Source of the DNA: SZUA-430 sp965227535
GTDB taxonomy: Bacteria > Pseudomonadota > Alphaproteobacteria > Micropepsales > Micropepsaceae
Reading direction: 5' to 3'
NCBI GenBank assembly: GCA_965227535.1
Contig: OZ245761.1
Coordinates: 2,170,001 to 2,234,000 of the forward strand
Length of the DNA stretch: 64,000 bases
Shown here: piece by piece, positions 1 through 8,281 of the stretch
Position numbering within the stretch: position 1 is the first letter of the stretch
Layout of the letters: every line of letters starts with the position of its first letter
Translations under genes and position numbers: made by a program
The notes under the pieces: generated by a model
What the model was told of the DNA's origin: nothing
The model's database searches: none
The model's input: the letters and a program-made list of their open reading frames with translations, nothing else

Positions 1-1008
1 CCGCATCCCAAACCCTGGACCGTGAAGGCCGAACACAACGACACGACCTGGCACGTCGACCAAGCGATCGACTACGTCAGCGAACACCACGACGAACCGT
101 GGATCCTGCATCTCTCGCTGCTGCGCCCGCACCCGCCCTGGGTCGCCTCCGAACCGTGGAACAAACTCTACGACCCGCAAGCGATGCCGAAACCGACGCG
201 CCGCGAAAGCGTCGCCGACGAAGGCCAGCAACATCCCTGGCTCGCGCACGAACTGAAACACCCGATCCACGTCGCGCCCGACAACGCCAAACAGCTCGCG
301 CGCATGCAGGCCGTTTATTTCGGCCTGATGAGCGAGGTCGACGACAACCTCGGCCGCCTCTTCGCCTACCTGAAACTCGAAGACCTATGGGACGACACGC
401 TGATCGTCTTCACCAGCGACCACGGCGAACAACTCGGCGACCACTGGATGCTGGGCAAGACCGGCTACTTCGACCAGTCCTACGCCGTCCCATTGATCAT
501 CCGCGACCCGCGCAAGTCAGCCGACGCGTCACGCGGCAAGACGATCGACGCCTTCACCGAACACGTCGACATCATGCCGACGCTGCTCGATTTCGCCGGC
601 GCCGAAATCCCGCCGCAATGCGACGGCCGCTCGCTGATACCGTTCGTCGAACGCGGCAGCGCGCCGACCTGGCGCTCCGAAGCCCACTGGGAATACGACT
701 TCCGCGACGTGAGCTTCGATGGTCCCGAGAAAGACCTGGGCCTCACGCTCCACCAATGCAATCTGACGGTCATCCGCGACGAGAACTACAAATACGTCCA
801 CTTCGCCGCCTTACCCCCGCTCCTCTTCGACATAAAGAACGACCCCGGCGAATTCACGAACCTGGCGAACGCGGCAAACCACAAGTCAACGGTGCTCCAC
901 TATGCGCAGAAGCTGCTCTCGTGGCGCCTCACGCACGAAGATCAAACGCTGACGCACAAGATGGCGACGGATAAAGGCATGATCGAACGCGCGTCGCCGC
1001 GGTTCTGA
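1..1008 (+). CDS. Sulfatase / phosphonate monoester hydrolase-like enzyme, 5' end outside window
   Basis: C-terminal two thirds of an alkaline-phosphatase-superfamily hydrolase. The reading frame is open back to base 1, so the true start and the nucleophile motif (Cys/Ser in C/S-x-P-x-R) lie outside the window. The motif TSDHGEQLGDH followed by GKTGYFDQS and VPLIIRDP is the second metal-binding/active-site block of sulfatases and phosphonate monoester hydrolases. DIMPTLLDFAG and the C-terminal EHWEYDFRD-type region also fit that family. No signal peptide can be judged. Substrate is unknown. It converges on the MBL-fold gene, with a large palindromic element between the two. Confidence 0.85.
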   Translation, partial: PHPKPWTVKAEHNDTTWHVDQAIDYVSEHHDEPWILHLSLLRPHPPWVASEPWNKLYDPQAMPKPTRRESVADEGQQHPWLAHELKHPIHVAPDNAKQLARMQAVYFGLMSEVDDNLGRLFAYLKLEDLWDDTLIVFTSDHGEQLGDHWMLGKTGYFDQSYAVPLIIRDPRKSADASRGKTIDAFTEHVDIMPTLLDFAGAEIPPQCDGRSLIPFVERGSAPTWRSEAHWEYDFRDVSFDGPEKDLGLTLHQCNLTVIRDENYKYVHFAALPPLLFDIKNDPGEFTNLANAANHKSTVLHYAQKLLSWRLTHEDQTLTHKMATDKGMIERASPRF

Positions 1009-1020
1009 TGCACGCCCCTG

Positions 1021-1180
1021 TCCGTCATGGCCGGGCTTGACCCGGCCACCCAGTGGCCGCGCGTCTGCGCGGCCGCGAGACTTCTCAAGCGCCGCAATCA
1101 TCAATAACAAAGAAAAGTGAGTCTTCATCGCGCACGACGTGCGCGCACTGGGTGGCCGGGTCAAGCCCGGCCATGACGGA
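1021..1180. repeat. Large inverted repeat (two 35-bp perfect arms) at a convergent junction
   Basis: Bases 1021-1055 and 1146-1180 are perfect reverse complements over 35 bp, separated by 90 bp. Each arm also contains its own small palindrome (CCGGGCTTGACCCGG). The element fills the gap between the sulfatase and the oppositely directed MBL-fold gene. It resembles intergenic palindromic elements common in alphaproteobacteria. A role as bidirectional terminator or non-autonomous mobile element is inference. Confidence 0.85.
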
Positions 1181-1194
1181 TACGGGAGGGCAGA

Positions 1195-2019
1195 TCAGAT
1201 CAAATTGACGCGCATATTATCGCGCGAGACGAAGCAGCCCTGCCACGCCGCCAGCGCCGCCGCTTCGATCTCTTCCATGAAGTGATCCTCATGGTCGGGA
1301 TCATGGTGGAAGATGGCGAGCCGCTTCACGTTCGCCGCACGCGCCAGGCGCATGCCTTCCTGCCAGGTCGAATGCCCCCAGCCGCGCTTGGCCGGAAACT
1401 CATGATCCGTGTACGTCGAATCGTAGATCATCAGATCCGCGCCTTCGATCAATCCCAAGATCCGCTGATCGGGCTTGCCCGGCGTGTGCTCCGTATCGGT
1501 GATGTAGCACAACGACTTGCCCTGATACTCAAGCCGGTAGCCCGTCGCGCCGTCCGGATGGTTGAGCGGCGCGGTGCGCACCTTGATGTCGTTGGCGATG
1601 CCGAACGAGTCGCCGGCGCGAAAATCGACGAAGTCGATCTGCGCCTTCATGATATCGATCGGCACGGGGAAGAACGGATGGGTCATCTGACCCGCCAGCA
1701 CGTTCTGGATCTTCAAACCGGTATCCAGATGACCGGCCATGATGCGGAAATTATTCCCTTCCGCGAACGCCGGCTGAAAGAACGGGAAGCCGTGAATGTG
1801 GTCCCAATGCGTATGCGACATCAGAATGGTCGCCTCGCGCATCTGCTTGCGCATGAACCACTTGCCCAGATTGCGCACGCCGGTGCCCAAGTCGAAGATG
1901 ACCCGCCGGCCGCCCATGGCGACCTCGATGCAGCTGGTATTTCCGCCAAAGGCCAGATGGTTCGGGCCCGGACAAGCGACGGTCCCCCGTGTACCCCAGA
2001 ACTTGATCTTGAACGCCAT
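1195..2019 (-). CDS. MBL-fold metallo-hydrolase
   Basis: 274-residue cytoplasmic metallo-beta-lactamase-fold protein. The metal motif HTHWDH is at residues 69-74, preceded by the fold signature FDLGTGVRNLG. Later ligand regions include NHPDGATGY, ITDTEHTPG, YDSTYTDHE and IFHHDP. The N-terminus (KFWGTRGTVACPGP) matches the group that acts as phosphodiesterases or RNase Z-like hydrolases and is sometimes linked to cyclic-nucleotide hydrolysis. The start has a purine-rich site (AAGGCAG) just upstream. No signal peptide is seen. Exact substrate cannot be told. It stands alone between a palindromic element and the Hpt gene. Confidence 0.85.
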   Translation of the reverse strand: MAFKIKFWGTRGTVACPGPNHLAFGGNTSCIEVAMGGRRVIFDLGTGVRNLGKWFMRKQMREATILMSHTHWDHIHGFPFFQPAFAEGNNFRIMAGHLDTGLKIQNVLAGQMTHPFFPVPIDIMKAQIDFVDFRAGDSFGIANDIKVRTAPLNHPDGATGYRLEYQGKSLCYITDTEHTPGKPDQRILGLIEGADLMIYDSTYTDHEFPAKRGWGHSTWQEGMRLARAANVKRLAIFHHDPDHEDHFMEEIEAAALAAWQGCFVSRDNMRVNLI

Positions 2020-2107
2020 CTGCCTTGAATGCCCTCAACCGCCCGCGGGCGAGAATAGCCGTCTCAAAGGGCCAGAGAGGAACCCTTCGAGCCGGAAGTG
2101 ACAAGCG

Positions 2108-2425
2108 TCACAATGGGTTATGCCCGATATAAGACCGCGCCTCCGCGAAGGCGAGCTTCAGCGGTTCAAGCTTGCTTTTGTCCATAAGATGGTGCTCCGC
2201 GACAGCTGCTGCTTCCGCCACTGCGAACGCGCCGATCCCGCGCGCCGAGCCTTTCAGCGTGTGCGTCCATTGCTTCCACGTCTTGGCGTCGTCGGCGCGC
2301 TCGAGCTCGGCGATCACCTGCTCGCTGTGCGTGATGAACAGCATCAAGACCTCGCGCATGACACCGCGATCGCCTGCTGCTTGCGTTTGAAGGTGCTGAT
2401 AGTCGACAGGTTTGGCGGCCGCCAT
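2108..2425 (-). CDS. Histidine phosphotransfer (Hpt) domain protein
   Basis: 105-residue single-domain protein with the Hpt motif HTLKGSARGIGA. The phospho-accepting histidine is predicted at residue 55, in a four-helix bundle context. The length is normal for a stand-alone Hpt. Such proteins relay phosphate between receiver domains of hybrid kinases and response regulators. No kinase or regulator is adjacent (the neighbours are NnrU and an MBL hydrolase), so its partner must be encoded elsewhere. It could also be a ChpT-independent relay member or a degenerate scaffold, but the active-site histidine is intact. Confidence 0.85.
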   Translation of the reverse strand: MAAAKPVDYQHLQTQAAGDRGVMREVLMLFITHSEQVIAELERADDAKTWKQWTHTLKGSARGIGAFAVAEAAAVAEHHLMDKSKLEPLKLAFAEARSYIGHNPL

Positions 2426-2500
2426 AACGAAGCCCCTGACCGTTTTGCGGCGAGGAGTCTAGCCCGAAGACCCAACCAACCCGTTAACGGGCCATTAGCC

Positions 2501-3208
2501 CTAGAATGGCCGCCAGCCGCCCGGAAACGGCGACGCACCAAACGCCCAAGCATGCAGGAACAAGACGGCCAGAAACGCAGCAAGCGCCGCCGCCTGCCGG
2601 AAGGTCAAAATCTCACCCAGTTTCAGCGAATTGCGTCCCGCCAGAATCGCCGCGAACGGCACGTTCGACGTCTTCGCCGCGAAAGCCGTCCACGCATCGC
2701 CCATCTTGCGCGCCCGCTTCGCATCGATCGAGAAGGTGCCCAGCACCGAGAGCACCAAGAACGTCCCGAAGAACAGAACCGACGCGGCGTCGCCATTCGC
2801 GGCCACATGAAACGCGGCCCAAATCGCGACGCCCCACAAGAACGGGTGCCGGGTGATGCGCAGAATGCCGGTGGGCTCTTGTGCCGCGGCGGCCTGCTGA
2901 CCGATCGCGGTCGGATTGGCCGTCAGCAAACCTGACACGCCGAGAAGGAACGCGAGGGCCACTACGATAATGCCGAGATGACTGACGCCCGGACCGAAGT
3001 CCCAAAGCACGTCGCTGCCCGCCGCGAAAGCCGCGTTGTAGCTTATCGCCAGCCACACGATCCCGCCCGCGCTCGCCAGCGAGAACAGCCCCATATACGG
3101 CCCTTCGCCGATCGCGCCGACGATCGCGTCGCGCAATCGTGTCCCCGCAATGAAGAGATGGAAGCCAAGAAAAACGGCAGCCGCCAGGATCAACATCGTC
3201 ATTCCCAT
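2501..3208 (-). CDS. NnrU family membrane protein
   Basis: 235-residue integral membrane protein with about six hydrophobic segments, starting at the N-terminus (MLILAAAVFLGFHLFI). The block TGILRITRHPFLWGVAIWAAFHV is the RHP-x-L-W-G motif of NnrU/isoprenylcysteine-methyltransferase-like membrane proteins. NnrU is named from denitrification loci, but related proteins are widespread without denitrification genes and none are seen here. The start is supported by GCGAGG upstream of ATG. It is transcribed divergently from the large coiled-coil gene. Confidence 0.85.
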   Translation of the reverse strand: MGMTMLILAAAVFLGFHLFIAGTRLRDAIVGAIGEGPYMGLFSLASAGGIVWLAISYNAAFAAGSDVLWDFGPGVSHLGIIVVALAFLLGVSGLLTANPTAIGQQAAAAQEPTGILRITRHPFLWGVAIWAAFHVAANGDAASVLFFGTFLVLSVLGTFSIDAKRARKMGDAWTAFAAKTSNVPFAAILAGRNSLKLGEILTFRQAAALAAFLAVLFLHAWAFGASPFPGGWRPF

Positions 3209-3491
3209 AACCTCGCAGGTTGCGAATCAGCGCCGCTACATCATCGCGGAAGCGCGGCGCCGCCGACTGATCCAATCATGCAACGCTTTGCCGGCACCGC
3301 GTCAGAGTTGCTGGACGCATCGCACGCAAAGCCATTGGAATCCAACACGGATTCACCCCCGCCGTTAAGGTTTTCCGATCCACAGACGGCTTGCCCTGTG
3401 GCGAATCTTCTGCAGTGCGGCCACCCGCAGGAAATGGTAACATTTCGTAAATCTGCCCGCCTTCCGTGCGGGCCTGGGGCATGAGCACCGC
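3209..3491. promoter_or_regulatory. Divergent intergenic region with a small palindrome and a leader hairpin
   Basis: About 280 bp between NnrU (minus) and the coiled-coil gene (plus). It contains the 16-bp palindrome GAAATGGTAACATTTC (3431-3446). It also holds a hairpin GCCCGC-N7-GCGGGC (3455-3473) shortly before the plus-strand ATG. Either could be an operator or leader structure. I see no convincing -35/-10 pair and no credible gene here. Confidence 0.35.
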
Positions 3492-5843
3492 ATGGAACGG
3501 GTAGAGCCGTCAAACGTCCACGCTTTCACCTCGCCGCTGGGCGAAGTGCCGCCGAAGCGTGAGGAAGCGCCGCGCATCGATAAGCGCGCCGAAGCCAAAC
3601 GCGCCGAACAGCAAAAGATCGCCGACGAAGCGCAAGACACACCGCACGTTGAGGTGACGCCGGTCTACGTATCAGAAGACTCTGGCGCGATCGTTTCTTG
3701 GGGCTCATTCCTCTTCATACTGTTTTGGCTGGGTGGAATCAGTTCATACGTCGTCGGTCTGTTTGGGTGGGACAGACTCGTTCAGCTCCAAGTTCCGATT
3801 GAGTGGTACGGTTTGATCGCGGCTATTCTCGTCGTCCCAGTGATCCTCGTGATCTTCATCGCGCTCCTGTCGCGTGAGATGCGCGTGTTGCGCCGCCAAT
3901 CCGTTCAGCTGGCCCACGCCGCCGCCGAACTGATGGAGCCCGAAGACCACGCCGCACGCAGTCTGACCAAACTCGGCCGCGCCATCCGCCGCGAACTCGA
4001 CCTCTTCAACACGTCGATCGAATCCGCCAGCGCGCGCATGTCGACGCTCGAAGCGCAAACGAACGAACGCCTCGCCCTGATCGAGCGCACCGCCGTCGCC
4101 GCCCAAGAACGCGTCGACCGCGCCACCGGCAAGCTGGGTTCTGAACGCGAAAAACTCGCGCAGTTCACTCACGCGCTAGACCAAGCGGTGCTCTCAGCAT
4201 CCGAAACGTTGACCCAGCGCCTGCAAGACGCCCGCGTCGCCGCGCGCAACGCCAGCGAAAGCCTGCACAACGAACACGGCGCCATCGCCGGCCTTATCTC
4301 GACGCTACAAGCGGCCTCGACGACCGTCGCCGCCAAGGCATCGGAGTCCGCGAAGGAAATCGAACGCCAGGCCCAACGCCTCGATGCCGCCTCGGAAGCC
4401 GCCGCCGCCCGCTCGGAACAGGTCGTCGCCCGCCACGAACGTCAACGCTCGGCGCTGGCCGAAACGATCGACCGCCTGAAGCAGGAAAACGACCACATGG
4501 CTCGCGCGCTGGATTATCAGCGCGAGGGCTTGAACAAGCTCGTCACCGTCATGGTCGACGAGACGAAGAAGATCGGCACGTTCACGGTCGAAGGCGCCCG
4601 CCGCCTGGACGAAACCGCAGCCATCATGGCCCAGCGCATCGTCGAGACGACGCAGCTCTTCACCCGGGAATCCGAAAAACTGCGCACCTCGACCGAACTC
4701 ACGACCTCCGGCCTCGAACAGGCGATGCAGACGATCCGCTCGACCGGCGACTCGTCGTTCGACGCGGCGGGCCGCCTGGGCTCCGTCCTCATCAGCCTGC
4801 GCGAAACCGCGGCCTCCGCCTCGCACCAGATCGAAAGCACTGTCGGCCGCCTCGGCAAACTGCTGCAGGATCTCCCCGCCGAAGCCGCCGGCCACGCGCA
4901 GCAACTGCGCGCGATGCTCGATCAACAATCGGGCGCGATGTCGGATCTGTCGTCACGCGTCGGCGTCGCCTTCGACCGCGTGCAAGCCATCGAAACCAAC
5001 AAGCATCAGCCCACGTCGCTGAACGCGCCGCCGCAACAAGCGTCGATCCCGAACTTCAGCGTGCCGCCGGCCGCTCACTTGGCGCCGCCGTCGCGCGGAC
5101 AGGTGCCGCTGCCGGCCGAGAAACACGCCGCCGCCGAACAGATGAACGGCGAACCGCGCGGCTGGTTCGGTCTCGCCAAGCGCTTCGTGCGTGCACCCGG
5201 CGAAGGCGACGGCTTCCCGCCGGTCGACGAACGCAGCCCCGCCGGCGGCAACGGCAGTGGTAACGGCTGGGACATGAAGTCCCTCCTGGCCGCCGCCGAG
5301 CACGAAAAACCGCAGCCCGCGCACACGCGCCGCATCGACCAGCGCCTCGACCGCGCAGCAATGCAGCCGACAAATCACGCGCCCGGCCCGCGCCAGCCGC
5401 AGCCCCAACATCCGCAGCGCGCCCAATCCGCACCGCCGCAGATGCCGCAGCAAGCTCAGCCTCAACATGGCGACGCCGCGCAGCACACCTCGGCGCGCCA
5501 TATGATCGAGACGCTCCAAGCGATGGCGATCGACCTCGATCGTTTCCTGGAAGACGATCCGCCGCTCGACCTCCTGCGCCGCTATCGCGCGGGGGAACGC
5601 AACGTCTTCGCCCGCCGCCTCGTCTCCATCTTGGGGCGCGAGCAGACCGAACGCATCGGCCGCAAGTACCGCGAAGACGGCGAGTTCAGGGAAACCGTCG
5701 ACCGCTACATCCAACAGTTCGAAACGCTGATGGAACAAACCGCCCGCAGCGACCGCGAAAACGTCTTGGTCGAAACCTACCTGACGTCGCAAACCGGCAA
5801 GGTTTACGTGGCCTTGGCTTCGGCCATAGGGCGGTTGGCCTAG
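3492..5843 (+). CDS. Large two-TM, coiled-coil protein (TipN-like architecture)
   Basis: 783 residues. The N-terminus is a charged cytoplasmic segment (about 1-65), followed by two membrane helices (about 69-91 and 106-126). A long Ala/Glu/Arg-rich coiled-coil region follows (about 130-500), with repeated heptad-like stretches such as LERQAQRLDAASEAAAARSEQ. Next is a Pro/Gln-rich linker (about 505-670), then a compact conserved-looking C-terminal domain (about 673-783; motifs DLDRFLEDDPPLDLLRRY, GREQTERIGRKY). Two N-terminal TMs plus a long coiled coil is the layout of the Caulobacter polarity factor TipN. Assignment rests on architecture, not demonstrated homology. Start at ATG 3492; no strong Shine-Dalgarno site is seen. 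Confidence 0.7.
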   Translation: MERVEPSNVHAFTSPLGEVPPKREEAPRIDKRAEAKRAEQQKIADEAQDTPHVEVTPVYVSEDSGAIVSWGSFLFILFWLGGISSYVVGLFGWDRLVQLQVPIEWYGLIAAILVVPVILVIFIALLSREMRVLRRQSVQLAHAAAELMEPEDHAARSLTKLGRAIRRELDLFNTSIESASARMSTLEAQTNERLALIERTAVAAQERVDRATGKLGSEREKLAQFTHALDQAVLSASETLTQRLQDARVAARNASESLHNEHGAIAGLISTLQAASTTVAAKASESAKEIERQAQRLDAASEAAAARSEQVVARHERQRSALAETIDRLKQENDHMARALDYQREGLNKLVTVMVDETKKIGTFTVEGARRLDETAAIMAQRIVETTQLFTRESEKLRTSTELTTSGLEQAMQTIRSTGDSSFDAAGRLGSVLISLRETAASASHQIESTVGRLGKLLQDLPAEAAGHAQQLRAMLDQQSGAMSDLSSRVGVAFDRVQAIETNKHQPTSLNAPPQQASIPNFSVPPAAHLAPPSRGQVPLPAEKHAAAEQMNGEPRGWFGLAKRFVRAPGEGDGFPPVDERSPAGGNGSGNGWDMKSLLAAAEHEKPQPAHTRRIDQRLDRAAMQPTNHAPGPRQPQPQHPQRAQSAPPQMPQQAQPQHGDAAQHTSARHMIETLQAMAIDLDRFLEDDPPLDLLRRYRAGERNVFARRLVSILGREQTERIGRKYREDGEFRETVDRYIQQFETLMEQTARSDRENVLVETYLTSQTGKVYVALASAIGRLA

Positions 5844-5912
5844 CCCACTGCGCGACGTGAAGCAGGTTGGCGGCCAAGACGACATAGGGCCCGCGCCGGG
5901 AAACTAAAAACG

Positions 5913-5943
5913 GTGTCATGGTGGCGAAGGCGGACCATGACAC
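5913..5943. repeat. Short palindromic element, likely terminator of the mla-type operon
   Basis: GTGTCATGGT and ACCATGACAC form a 10-bp perfect stem around an 11-base loop. Read on the minus strand it is followed by CGTTTTTAG, a plausible intrinsic terminator for the lipid-transport operon ending at 5968. Its outer sequence is the same as that of the larger element at 57932-58065, so it appears to be a shortened relative. Confidence 0.7.
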
Positions 5944-5967
5944 GAGAGGTTGGTCGATCGCGCTGGC

Positions 5968-6609
5968 CTAGTTCCAACCCTTCGGTGACTTCTTCATATT
6001 CTCTTCGCCCGACGTCATCGTCCACGCGACCGCGCGCTTCAGCACTGCGCCGACCGCATCGTCGAACGACTGCACGATGTCGGGCACGTTTTCGCTGTTG
6101 GCGGGCTTCACCGATTCAAAGCTCTCCGACGCCACAATCGTACCCAGCGATGGCCGCACAAGTTTCAGGTTTACGCGAACGCGCACGACCGTGCCGCCCT
6201 CCGGCGTCTTCTCGGCCTGGAATTCGCGAAGCTCCGTCTTCAGCACGAAGTCCGAGCGCAGGCCGATCGACTGCCGCCCCACCGACACGATCTTCTTCGT
6301 ATTCTCGAACGATTGGATGAGCAGCTGCTGCACCATGCGCGGCGCCCGGTCGGCCCAGCGCGAACCGCCCATATATTTGACCTCAAGCGCCGACGGCGCG
6401 ATCGCGATGCGGTCGGTGTCGATACCCTTGGCCGTCGACGGCTCTTCGACGACGAGCTGCCACGTCACGGTCGGGATGTCGTCCGCGAACGTGCTCTTCG
6501 GCGACAGCACATAGAGGTCGGGCGGCGGCCCGCTACCCAAATCCGGCAGTGCGCAACCGGTCAGCGCCAGCGCGCCGACAATCGCAAACGATGCAAAACG
6601 CGCCCCCAT
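5968..6609 (-). CDS. PqiC-like ABC-transport auxiliary lipoprotein
   Basis: 213-residue lipoprotein. The signal peptide ends in the lipobox LTGC (Cys19), followed by a PqiC/YmbA-type domain (ABC-type transport auxiliary lipoprotein): the DLYVLSPKSTF beginning and the WADRAPRMVQQLLIQSFENT segment are typical. The ATG at 6609 overlaps the TGA of the MlaD gene by one base (TGATG), so the two are translationally coupled; a TTG three bases further upstream is less likely. It probably sits at the outer membrane as partner of the MCE protein, replacing the MlaA/MlaC parts of the classical system. Confidence 0.85.
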   Translation of the reverse strand: MGARFASFAIVGALALTGCALPDLGSGPPPDLYVLSPKSTFADDIPTVTWQLVVEEPSTAKGIDTDRIAIAPSALEVKYMGGSRWADRAPRMVQQLLIQSFENTKKIVSVGRQSIGLRSDFVLKTELREFQAEKTPEGGTVVRVRVNLKLVRPSLGTIVASESFESVKPANSENVPDIVQSFDDAVGAVLKRAVAWTMTSGEENMKKSPKGWN

Positions 6610-7478
6610 CAACGTCCTCCCTGCGATTTATATTCGACCGCCTTGTCGCCGAAGATCAGCGACGACGGACTGCTTTCAAGACGCTGCGCCGCTCTGTCAA
6701 TCGAAGCGATCATCTGACGCGCATCGCTTATGGCGAGCAGCAATTCCGGCAAGCCTGCGCGCGCAAAGTCGCGCAGCGGCACGCGTGCCTCGTTCATCAC
6801 CTGGCGGATATCGGCCGCAACCCCGCGCACGTCGGCAAGCGTCGCCTTGGCGTCGCCGGCGACCAGCTTGTCGACATTCGACGCGATGGATTCGAACTTG
6901 TCCGACGCCTTCGCGAGGTTGCCCGACAGACGCTCCACATGCGCGATCGTGTCGGCGAATTTCTGCTCGTTCTCGCCGCTCAAGAAATTCGACAACCGGT
7001 CGAGCACCGCGTTGCCGCGGTTGATCAGCTCCGGCGCGCCCGCGAACAGTTTCTGGAACGTCGACTTGCGCGTCTCGATCATCGGATATTCTTGATCCGC
7101 GCCTGCGACCAGCGGATTCGATTTCGGCGATCCGCCGGCGATCAGCACCGCGGCGACGCCCGTCAACCCTTGCGTCTCGAGACTGGCGTACGAGTCTTCC
7201 TTCACCGGCGTCATGCGGTCGACCTGAATGCGCACGAGCACGTTGTTCGGATCTTCCTCATCGAGCTTCAAGTTGACGACCTCGCCGACCTTGATGCCGT
7301 TGTAGAGAACGTCCGCCGCCTTGCTCAGCCCCGACACCGAGCCTTCGAACCTCAAATCGTAGATCTGGTACTGCTTGTTGAACTCGGCCTTGCCGATCCA
7401 CAGCAGAAACAACACCGTCAGCACCGCGATGCCGATCGCGAAGCTGCCGATCAGAAGGTGATGCGCGCGCGTTTCCAT
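6609..7478 (-). CDS. mlaD: MlaD family MCE-domain protein
   Basis: 289 residues. One N-terminal membrane helix (about 8-29, LLIGSFAIGIAVLTVLFLL) is followed by a periplasmic MCE domain (about 38-117; FEGSVSGLSKAADVLYNGIKVGEVV, then TGLTGVAAVLIAGG) and a helical C-terminal stretch. MCE proteins form hexameric rings that carry lipids between inner membrane and periplasm. It is third in an operon with the permease and ATPase upstream and the PqiC-like lipoprotein overlapping downstream. The gap to the ATPase gene is 14 bp. Confidence 0.9.
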   Translation of the reverse strand: METRAHHLLIGSFAIGIAVLTVLFLLWIGKAEFNKQYQIYDLRFEGSVSGLSKAADVLYNGIKVGEVVNLKLDEEDPNNVLVRIQVDRMTPVKEDSYASLETQGLTGVAAVLIAGGSPKSNPLVAGADQEYPMIETRKSTFQKLFAGAPELINRGNAVLDRLSNFLSGENEQKFADTIAHVERLSGNLAKASDKFESIASNVDKLVAGDAKATLADVRGVAADIRQVMNEARVPLRDFARAGLPELLLAISDARQMIASIDRAAQRLESSPSSLIFGDKAVEYKSQGGR

Positions 7479-7492
7479 CGAAGCGCTCCTCT

Positions 7493-8281
7493 TTAAGACT
7501 TGGGCGGCGCGGACTTGGCGGCCATCGCCGCCCGTCCACGGGGCCCGTGAAAATACTCGCGGATCCAGGGGTGATCCTGGGTCATCATCTCGTCGATACT
7601 ACCGGTCACCAGCACTTTTTTCTCGGCCAACACCGCGATCCGGTCACAAATCGCATAGAGACTGTCGAGGTCGTGGGTGACCATGAACACGGTTAAACCC
7701 AGCGTCGCCTGAAGGTTCTTGATCAACTCGTCGAACGCCGACGCGCCGATGGGATCAAGGCCAGCTGTCGGTTCGTCCAGGAACACGATCTCCGGGTCCA
7801 GCGCCAAAGCCCGCGCCAACCCGGCGCGTTTGCGCATGCCACCCGACAGTTCCGAGGGGAACTTAGGTCCCGCTTCAGGCGGCAACCCGACCAGACCGAT
7901 CTTCACCGCCGCAATCTCGTCCATCAGTTTCTGCGGCATATGCAGGTGTTCTTTGAGCGCCACCTGAATGTTCTGCGCGACCGTTAGCGACGAGAACAAC
8001 GCGCCATCCTGAAAGAGCACCCCCCAGCGCCGCTCGACCGCGCGCTCTTCCTCAGGCGTCATATCGCTGCGCGCTTTGCCGAAAATCTCGATGCGCCCCG
8101 ACCGCGGCTTGTTGATCCCAAGGATTGAACGCAGCAGCACCGACTTGCCCGTGCCCGACCCGCCGACGATGCCAAGCACCTCGGCCCGATAGATGTCGAG
8201 ATCGAGATGATCGTGAATGACTTGCGGTCCGAACTGGTTGCGCAAATCCCGAACGGCAATGATGACCTCGCGCTCGCTCAT
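7493..8281 (-). CDS. mlaF: MlaF-type ABC transporter ATP-binding protein
   Basis: 262-residue ABC ATPase. Walker A GGSGTGKS (about 40-47), signature LSGGMRKRAGLARAL, Walker B IVFLDEPTAGLDP and the switch-region His in VTHDL are all intact. LSGGM-x-KR rather than LSGGQ is typical of the MlaF/Ttg2A branch. The reading frame stays open upstream, but MSEREVII at 8281 is the sensible start because it overlaps the permease stop (ATGA). It energises retrograde or anterograde lipid transport with the adjoining MlaE and MlaD proteins. Confidence 0.92.
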   Translation of the reverse strand: MSEREVIIAVRDLRNQFGPQVIHDHLDLDIYRAEVLGIVGGSGTGKSVLLRSILGINKPRSGRIEIFGKARSDMTPEEERAVERRWGVLFQDGALFSSLTVAQNIQVALKEHLHMPQKLMDEIAAVKIGLVGLPPEAGPKFPSELSGGMRKRAGLARALALDPEIVFLDEPTAGLDPIGASAFDELIKNLQATLGLTVFMVTHDLDSLYAICDRIAVLAEKKVLVTGSIDEMMTQDHPWIREYFHGPRGRAAMAAKSAPPKS

